Positions 37,468 through 43,241 of a DNA stretch of 43,241 bases are shown in pieces. The notes below the pieces were generated by a model. The model had not been told where the DNA came from. It did not search any database and was given only the letters and a program-made list of their open reading frames with translations. The translations under genes were made by a program, and so were the position numbers. Source of the stretch: Bacteroidales bacterium (GTDB lineage Bacteria > Bacteroidota > Bacteroidia > Bacteroidales > Bacteroidaceae); the NCBI GenBank assembly GCA_015060835.1, contig SUXT01000011.1, forward strand, positions 1 through 43,241, read 5' to 3'. Every line of letters starts with the position of its first letter. Positions within the stretch are counted from its first letter, which is position 1.

Positions 37468-39159
37468 TCACCTCACAAACAATTCCCGAAGAAGAATATC
37501 GCCCTGTCTTGTCATCACCTCCAGACGGTAACATCCGGCAGGCAGGCCCTCCACATTCACACTCTCGTTGTAGGGCATCGAATAGAGCAATTTTCCGCTG
37601 AAATCTTTTATCAGCACCCTCATGCCCCAGCTCTGTGCATCGGGCAGGATAAAACTGTCGCGGTACATACGCGAACATGGCGCACGCTCGCGCCACTCTG
37701 CAACAGGGCTCTCAACCTCGAATGCATCCACCGCCGTTACTGCCCAATGGGTATCCTGCGGAGTATCGTTCCAAACGAACAGAGTATCAGTAAGATTGGC
37801 TGCAATAAGATTGTCAATATTTTCTGTATCAACAGGATACACCGACGAACGGTAGAGATTGTATCGCGTCTGCGGACGGCCGTTCTTAGCCTTCACACCG
37901 CTCCACGACAGGCGGAGGGCATTGAACAGATGTTCGCCCTTGAAGTTCTTGGGAGCCTCAAGTTTAGCTTCGCCCGACCACTCCATTGCAGGAATAAGCG
38001 CCTTTTTACGATTGAATACTTTCAGAAATTCGGCAACGCCTTTATAGTTCTTCAGCAGATGCTCTGCACGGAAGATAGCTGTGCCTGCCGCTCCTGCCTC
38101 GCGCGAAGTAAAGAACTGCCGGGTAATCTCTTCGCGTGCCCAATCGCCCTCACCCGGCATAAGGCGGTAAACACCCAGTCCGGGCGCTATGTGGCGACCC
38201 GCTGAATTTTCCTGCCAATCGAGCATGAATGGATAAAAATTGTTTCCCGAAAAGTACATCATAGGGAAGAGTGCATCCATGATACCCTGCTCCAGCCAAC
38301 GCTGAGCCTCCTGAAAAACAGTGTTGTGAGCATCCCACCCGCGAGAGGAGTATCTTGTGAGATTATCGTGCTTGCCAAGCGGAGCGCAACTTACTCTCAC
38401 CCACGGCTTTATATTCTTTACAGACGAGTATATCTTCTGCACAATGGAGGTGATGTTGGCGCGGCGCCATTCAGTGTGGCTCATTCCTTTACCGTAGCGG
38501 CGGTGCAGAGCATAGTCGTTGTAGTCGCGCGGTTGGTCGGGGTAACGTATATAGTCGAGGTGAATACCATCGACATCATATTTGCCCACAATTTCGGAGA
38601 CTAACGAGACAAGATAGTCGGCCGTCTCGGGCGTGCCGGGCTCCATGTACCAGCTACCCTTGTAGAGCTTGCACATAGCGGGATGTCTGCGGCTCAGACT
38701 CATACGCCCATGTGAATTGACATGCTTCACCTTGCCCAACGGCAACGTAACCAGCCATGCGTGCAACTGCATGCCCCTCTTGTGGCACTCCTCGATGGCA
38801 AAAGCCAGAGGGTCGTATCCGGGATTCCTGCCCGCCTTACCTGTAAGCACTGCCGAAAAAGGCTCAATATCAGACGGATAGATAACATCTCCACGCACGC
38901 GCGTCTGCAATAATATTGTATTTATATTATATACAGCCAACGAATCGAGCAGGGCCTTGAATTCGTTTTTCTGCTTTTCGACATCAGCAGTGGACTTAAT
39001 TATGGTCTTGGGCCAATCGAGATTCTCTATCGTAGTTACCCAAACAGCACGATACTCTCTTTTGGGAGAGTACCAATATTGCGCTTCGGCTACCGACGGC
39101 GACAACAGCGCAATACACATAAGGACTATAAATAAGTATTTCATAATTAAAATCTTCAC
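37468..39159 (-). CDS. GHL10 (DUF187) family glycosyl hydrolase-like protein
   Basis: Signal peptide; REYRAVWVTTIENLDWP, GIHLDYIRYP, DALFPMMYFSG. Confidence 0.9.
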   Translation of the reverse strand: MKILIMKYLFIVLMCIALLSPSVAEAQYWYSPKREYRAVWVTTIENLDWPKTIIKSTADVEKQKNEFKALLDSLAVYNINTILLQTRVRGDVIYPSDIEPFSAVLTGKAGRNPGYDPLAFAIEECHKRGMQLHAWLVTLPLGKVKHVNSHGRMSLSRRHPAMCKLYKGSWYMEPGTPETADYLVSLVSEIVGKYDVDGIHLDYIRYPDQPRDYNDYALHRRYGKGMSHTEWRRANITSIVQKIYSSVKNIKPWVRVSCAPLGKHDNLTRYSSRGWDAHNTVFQEAQRWLEQGIMDALFPMMYFSGNNFYPFMLDWQENSAGRHIAPGLGVYRLMPGEGDWAREEITRQFFTSREAGAAGTAIFRAEHLLKNYKGVAEFLKVFNRKKALIPAMEWSGEAKLEAPKNFKGEHLFNALRLSWSGVKAKNGRPQTRYNLYRSSVYPVDTENIDNLIAANLTDTLFVWNDTPQDTHWAVTAVDAFEVESPVAEWRERAPCSRMYRDSFILPDAQSWGMRVLIKDFSGKLLYSMPYNESVNVEGLPAGCYRLEVMTRQGDILLRELFVR

Positions 39160-39269
39160 AAAAATACTCTTTTTTGAGGATTTTATAGTAATAGTATCCG
39201 ATTATTTTGTAATTTTGTACGTTCAAACTATGATAAAATACAATATAAACTTTTATATAGTAAAAACTT

Positions 39270-42200
39270 ATGACAAAGACAAAGAAATTTATCACTTGTG
39301 ACGGAAACCAGGCTGCGGCACACGTAGCTTATATGTTTTCCGAGGTAGCTGCCATCTACCCCATCACACCTTCGTCTACAATGGCGGAGTACGTTGACGA
39401 GTGGGCAGCTCAGGGACGTAAGAATCTCTTCGGCGAGACAGTTGCCGTTCAGGAGATGCAGTCTGAAGGTGGTGCTGCCGGTGCAGTACATGGTTCATTG
39501 CAGGCAGGTGCATTGACTAACACATTTACAGCATCACAGGGTCTTCTGTTGATGATTCCCAATATGTACAAGATTGCCGGCGAGCTTCTTCCCTCGGTAT
39601 TCCACGTATCGGCACGAAGCCTTGCAGGTAGCTCATTGTGTATCTTCGGTGACCACATGGACGTTATGGCTTGCCGTCAGACAGGCTTCGCAATGCTTTG
39701 CGAGGGTTCTGTTCAGGAGGTTATGGATCTTGCTCCCGTAGCGCACCTTGCTACTTTGAAGAGCCGCATCCCCTTCCTCAACTTCTTCGACGGATTCCGT
39801 ACATCACACGAGATTCAGAAAATCGAGCTTCTTGAGCAGGAGGACATCGCTCCCCTCGTAGACTGGAATGCAGTTCAGGAGTTCCGCAACCGCGCACTTA
39901 CTCCCACAGCACCCTCTACACGTGGTACAGCAGAGAACCCCGAAACATTCATGACTCACAAAGAGGTTGTAAACAAGTACTACGACGCAGTACCCGACAT
40001 CGTTGCAGAGTACATGAAGGAGATTTCTGCAATCACAGGTCGCAACTACGCTCCCTTCACATACTACGGTGCTCCCGATGCTGACCGCGTAATCGTGGTT
40101 ATGGGCTCGGCAACAGAGGCTGTTAAGGAGACTATCGACTACCTTGCACAGCAGGGCGAGAAGGTAGGTCTTGTAAGCGTACACCTCTACCGTCCCTTCT
40201 CATTGAAGTACCTCGCAGCTGTAATGCCCAAGAGCGTTAAGCGCATAGCTGTACTCGACCGTACAAAAGAGCCCGGTGCAAACGGCGAGCCCCTCTACCT
40301 CGATGTAGTTGAGGCATTCAACGACTGCCCCGAATTGAAGGCTATCAACCCCGTAATCGTAGGCGGCCGCTTCGGTATCGGTTCTAACGATACTACACCT
40401 GCCGTTATCATGTCGGTATATGAGAACCTTGCATTGCCCACACCCAAGAACCACTTTACAGTAGGTATCGTTGATGACGTTACATTCACATCACTCCCCG
40501 CAAAGGAGGAGATTGCTGTGTCAGAGGGTATGTTCGAGGCAAAATTCTACGGTCTCGGTGCAGACGGTACAGTAGGTGCAAACAAGAACTCAGTTAAGAT
40601 TATCGGTGAGAACACAGACAAGCACTGTCAGGCATACTTCTCATACGACTCAAAGAAGTCGGGTGGTTTCACATGTTCACACCTCCGTTTCGGTGATGCT
40701 CCCATCCGCTCAACATACCTTGTAAACACTCCCAACTTCGTGGCTTGCCACGTACAGGCATACTTGCGCATGTACGATGTAATCCGCGGTCTCCAGAAGG
40801 GCGGTACATTCCTTCTTAACACTGTATGGGAAGGCGAGGAGCTCATCAACAACCTCCCCAACGACATCAAGAGCTACTTCGCTAAGAACGACATCAAAGT
40901 TTACTATATCAACGCTACAAAGATTGCTCAGGAGATTGGTCTCGGCAACCGTACAAACACAATCCTCCAGAGCGCATTCTTCCGCATCACAGGCGTTATT
41001 CCCGTAGATCTCGCTATCGAGCAGATGAAGAAGTTCATCGTTAAGTCTTACGGCAAGAAGGGTCAGGACATCGTTGACAAGAACAACGCGGCTGTTGACC
41101 GTGGCGGCGAATACCAGCAGTTGGCTATCGACCCCGCATGGGCAAACCTCCCCGCAGATGTTACTCCTGCAAACGACGATCCCGCATTCATCAACGAGAT
41201 TGTACGCCCCATCAACGCACAGAAGGGTGCTCAGTTGCCCGTATCTGCATTCTTGAAGGTTGTTGACGGTACATGGCCCCAGGGAACATCGGCATATGAG
41301 AAGCGCGGTGTAAGTGCATTCGTTCCCAAATGGGATGCTTCTAAGTGTATCCAGTGTAACCGTTGTTCATACGTTTGTCCTCACGGCTGTATCCGTCCCT
41401 TCGTACTCGACGAGAACGAGAAGGCAGGCTTCACAGCAGAGACAATCGAAATGAAGGCTCCCGCAGCCATGAAGGGCATGAACTTCCGTATTCAGGTAGG
41501 CGTACTCGACTGTCTCGGTTGCGGCAACTGTGTTGATGTATGTCCCGGCAATCCCAAGCTCGGCGGTTCGGCACTCTCTATGGTATCTCTTGAGCAGGAG
41601 AGAGCAGAGGCTGCAAACTGGGATTACTGCGTTAAGAATGTAAAGACAAAGCAGGCACTTGTTGACGTTAAGTCTAACCCCAAGAACTCACAGTTCGCTA
41701 CTCCCCTCTTCGAGTTCTCAGGTGCATGTTCAGGTTGCGGTGAGACACCTTACGTTAAGCTCGTTACACAGCTCTTCGGCGACCACCAGCTCGTTGCCAA
41801 CGCTACAGGTTGTTCTTCAATCTACTCAGGTTCTGTACCCTCAACCCCCTACACGACCAACGAGAAGGGCGAGGGTCCCGCATGGGCAAACTCACTGTTC
41901 GAGGACTTCTGCGAGTTCGGTCTCGGTATGAAGCTCGCTGACAACAAGATGCGTAAACGTCTTGAGCGTATCATGACAGAGGCTCAGGATTGCACAAAGT
42001 GCAGCGACGAGACAAAGGCACTCTTCCGTCAGTGGATTGAAAACAAGGAGGACGCTACAATCACTAAGGAGCTTGAGCCCCAGATTATCGCTGCTTGCGA
42101 GGCTTGCGGTTGCGACTACTCTAAACAGATTCTTGCAATCAAGCAGTTCATCGCCAAACGTTCACAGTGGATCATCGGTGGTGACGGTGCATCATACGAC

Positions 42201-42824
42201 ATCGGTTACGGCGGTCTCGACCACGTAATTGCATCAGGCGAGGACATCAACATCCTTGTACTCGACACAGAGGTTTACTCTAACACAGGCGGTCAGTCAT
42301 CTAAGGCTACTCCCCTCGGTGCTATCGCTAAGTTCGCTGCATCAGGTAAGCGTATCCGCAAGAAAGACCTCGGTATGATTGCAACAACATACGGTTATGT
42401 ATATGTAGCACAGATTGCAATGGGCGCAAGCTACGACCAGTGCTTGAAGGCTATCCGCGAGGCTGAGGCTTATCCCGGTCCTTCACTCGTTATCGCATAC
42501 GCTCCCTGTATCAACCACGGTATCCGCAAGGGTATGGGTAAGGCACAGGCTGAGCAGGCTGCTGCCGTTGAGTGCGGTTACTGGCACTTGTGGCGCTACA
42601 ACCCCGCTCTCGAGGAAGAAGGCAAGAACCCCTTCACACTCGACAGCAAAGAGCCCCAGTGGGAGAAGTTCCAGGAGTTCTTGCAGGGTGAGGTTCGTTA
42701 CGCATCACTTGCAAAGATGTTCCCCACAGAAGCACAGGAGCTCTTCGATGCAGCACAGAAGATGGCACAGAAGCGCTACGCAAGCTACGTTCGTATGTCT
42801 AAGCTCGACTGGAGCAAAGAATAA
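39270..42824 (+). CDS. nifJ: Pyruvate:ferredoxin (flavodoxin) oxidoreductase
   Basis: AAAHVAYMFSEVAAIYPITPSS; two 4Fe-4S motifs CIQCNRCSYVCPHG and CLGCGNCVDVCPG; TPP region GGDGASYDIGYGGLDHV. Confidence 0.98.
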   Translation: MTKTKKFITCDGNQAAAHVAYMFSEVAAIYPITPSSTMAEYVDEWAAQGRKNLFGETVAVQEMQSEGGAAGAVHGSLQAGALTNTFTASQGLLLMIPNMYKIAGELLPSVFHVSARSLAGSSLCIFGDHMDVMACRQTGFAMLCEGSVQEVMDLAPVAHLATLKSRIPFLNFFDGFRTSHEIQKIELLEQEDIAPLVDWNAVQEFRNRALTPTAPSTRGTAENPETFMTHKEVVNKYYDAVPDIVAEYMKEISAITGRNYAPFTYYGAPDADRVIVVMGSATEAVKETIDYLAQQGEKVGLVSVHLYRPFSLKYLAAVMPKSVKRIAVLDRTKEPGANGEPLYLDVVEAFNDCPELKAINPVIVGGRFGIGSNDTTPAVIMSVYENLALPTPKNHFTVGIVDDVTFTSLPAKEEIAVSEGMFEAKFYGLGADGTVGANKNSVKIIGENTDKHCQAYFSYDSKKSGGFTCSHLRFGDAPIRSTYLVNTPNFVACHVQAYLRMYDVIRGLQKGGTFLLNTVWEGEELINNLPNDIKSYFAKNDIKVYYINATKIAQEIGLGNRTNTILQSAFFRITGVIPVDLAIEQMKKFIVKSYGKKGQDIVDKNNAAVDRGGEYQQLAIDPAWANLPADVTPANDDPAFINEIVRPINAQKGAQLPVSAFLKVVDGTWPQGTSAYEKRGVSAFVPKWDASKCIQCNRCSYVCPHGCIRPFVLDENEKAGFTAETIEMKAPAAMKGMNFRIQVGVLDCLGCGNCVDVCPGNPKLGGSALSMVSLEQERAEAANWDYCVKNVKTKQALVDVKSNPKNSQFATPLFEFSGACSGCGETPYVKLVTQLFGDHQLVANATGCSSIYSGSVPSTPYTTNEKGEGPAWANSLFEDFCEFGLGMKLADNKMRKRLERIMTEAQDCTKCSDETKALFRQWIENKEDATITKELEPQIIAACEACGCDYSKQILAIKQFIAKRSQWIIGGDGASYDIGYGGLDHVIASGEDINILVLDTEVYSNTGGQSSKATPLGAIAKFAASGKRIRKKDLGMIATTYGYVYVAQIAMGASYDQCLKAIREAEAYPGPSLVIAYAPCINHGIRKGMGKAQAEQAAAVECGYWHLWRYNPALEEEGKNPFTLDSKEPQWEKFQEFLQGEVRYASLAKMFPTEAQELFDAAQKMAQKRYASYVRMSKLDWSKE

Positions 42825-42849
42825 TATTGTTCTACGAACATAAACTGAT

Positions 42850-42881
42850 AAGGAAAGATGGCCAGTTGGCCATCTTTCCTT
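42850..42881 (+). terminator. nifJ: nifJ terminator
   Basis: AAGGAAAGATGGCCA-gt-TGGCCATCTTTCCTT. Confidence 0.8.
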
Positions 42882-42957
42882 ATTTATATATAGCGAGATA
42901 GCATAATAGGTATTATGATGTACGGCAAATTTATATTTTGCTTATATTTTTAACTTC

Positions 42958-43241
42958 TCCGCCTTCAAAAACAAGGGAAACAACTCTCCCTCTTGGATAA
43001 GCTAATCTTTGGACACATTTATTTCAAATCAATATTTACTAAATTTCTAAATATCAACAAAATAGCTTACTAAAAAAGTTCCTGCCCTTAAAGGGGAGGT
43101 GGATTCAATCGCGACGCGATTGAAGACGGAGGGGTTTTCCTCGCGTAGCAAGGTTTATTGTAGTACGATAGGTTAAGAACCCCCTCCGAACTTTTTTCTC
43201 GGAAAAAAGTTCTCGTCCCCCTTTAAGAGGGACAGCTTTTT
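42958..43241 (-). repeat. Mosaic intergenic repeat, inverted module B, truncated by window edge
   Basis: CCTTAAAGGGGAGGTGGATTC...GAAGACGGAGGGGTTTTCCTCGCGTAGCAAGG...GAACTTTTTTCTCGGAAAAAAGTTC. Confidence 0.85.

Noticed and set aside
1-43241. tRNA, rRNA or intact transposase genes
   Set aside because: None recognised by eye on either strand; a tRNAscan/ISfinder run would be needed to exclude them completely.

Overview
43.2-kb bacterial window. The TAnnTTTG-type promoters, protein repertoire and intergenic style indicate Bacteroidales; genus not determinable. About 26 convincing CDSs, no rRNA/tRNA/CRISPR array and no intact transposase recognised. Core functions: S9 peptidase, sdaA, mltG, a GDP-fucose operon (gmd-fcl-manC) with a GT10-like fucosyltransferase nearby, a GH51-like arabinofuranosidase, three tandem acyl-CoA synthetases, glyA, CCA/HD nucleotidyltransferase, GSCFA protein, a murF-alr fusion, GHL10 hydrolase and nifJ (PFOR). 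The most interesting parts are: (1) an AT-rich accessory island (about 7.5-10.4 kb) with a SatD-like gene. Its product looks to me like a class-III nucleotidyl-cyclase fold plus a C-terminal HTH. It is translationally coupled (4-bp overlap) to a multi-pass DUF3307 membrane protein, and three ACAAGT-N6-ACTTGT palindromes sit upstream at an exact 29-bp period. (2) A 195-bp MITE-like repeat with inverted termini, two near-full copies, each carrying a perfect TTTG-N21-TATATTTG promoter. (3) A ~265-bp TGTCCGGTAAA-ended MITE-like element, one copy of which interrupts another repeat. (4) A noncoding stretch with perfect A-B-A'-B' complementary arms (pseudoknot topology). (5) Modular mosaic repeats that also lie at both window ends. 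All calls are by eye; no database search was run.
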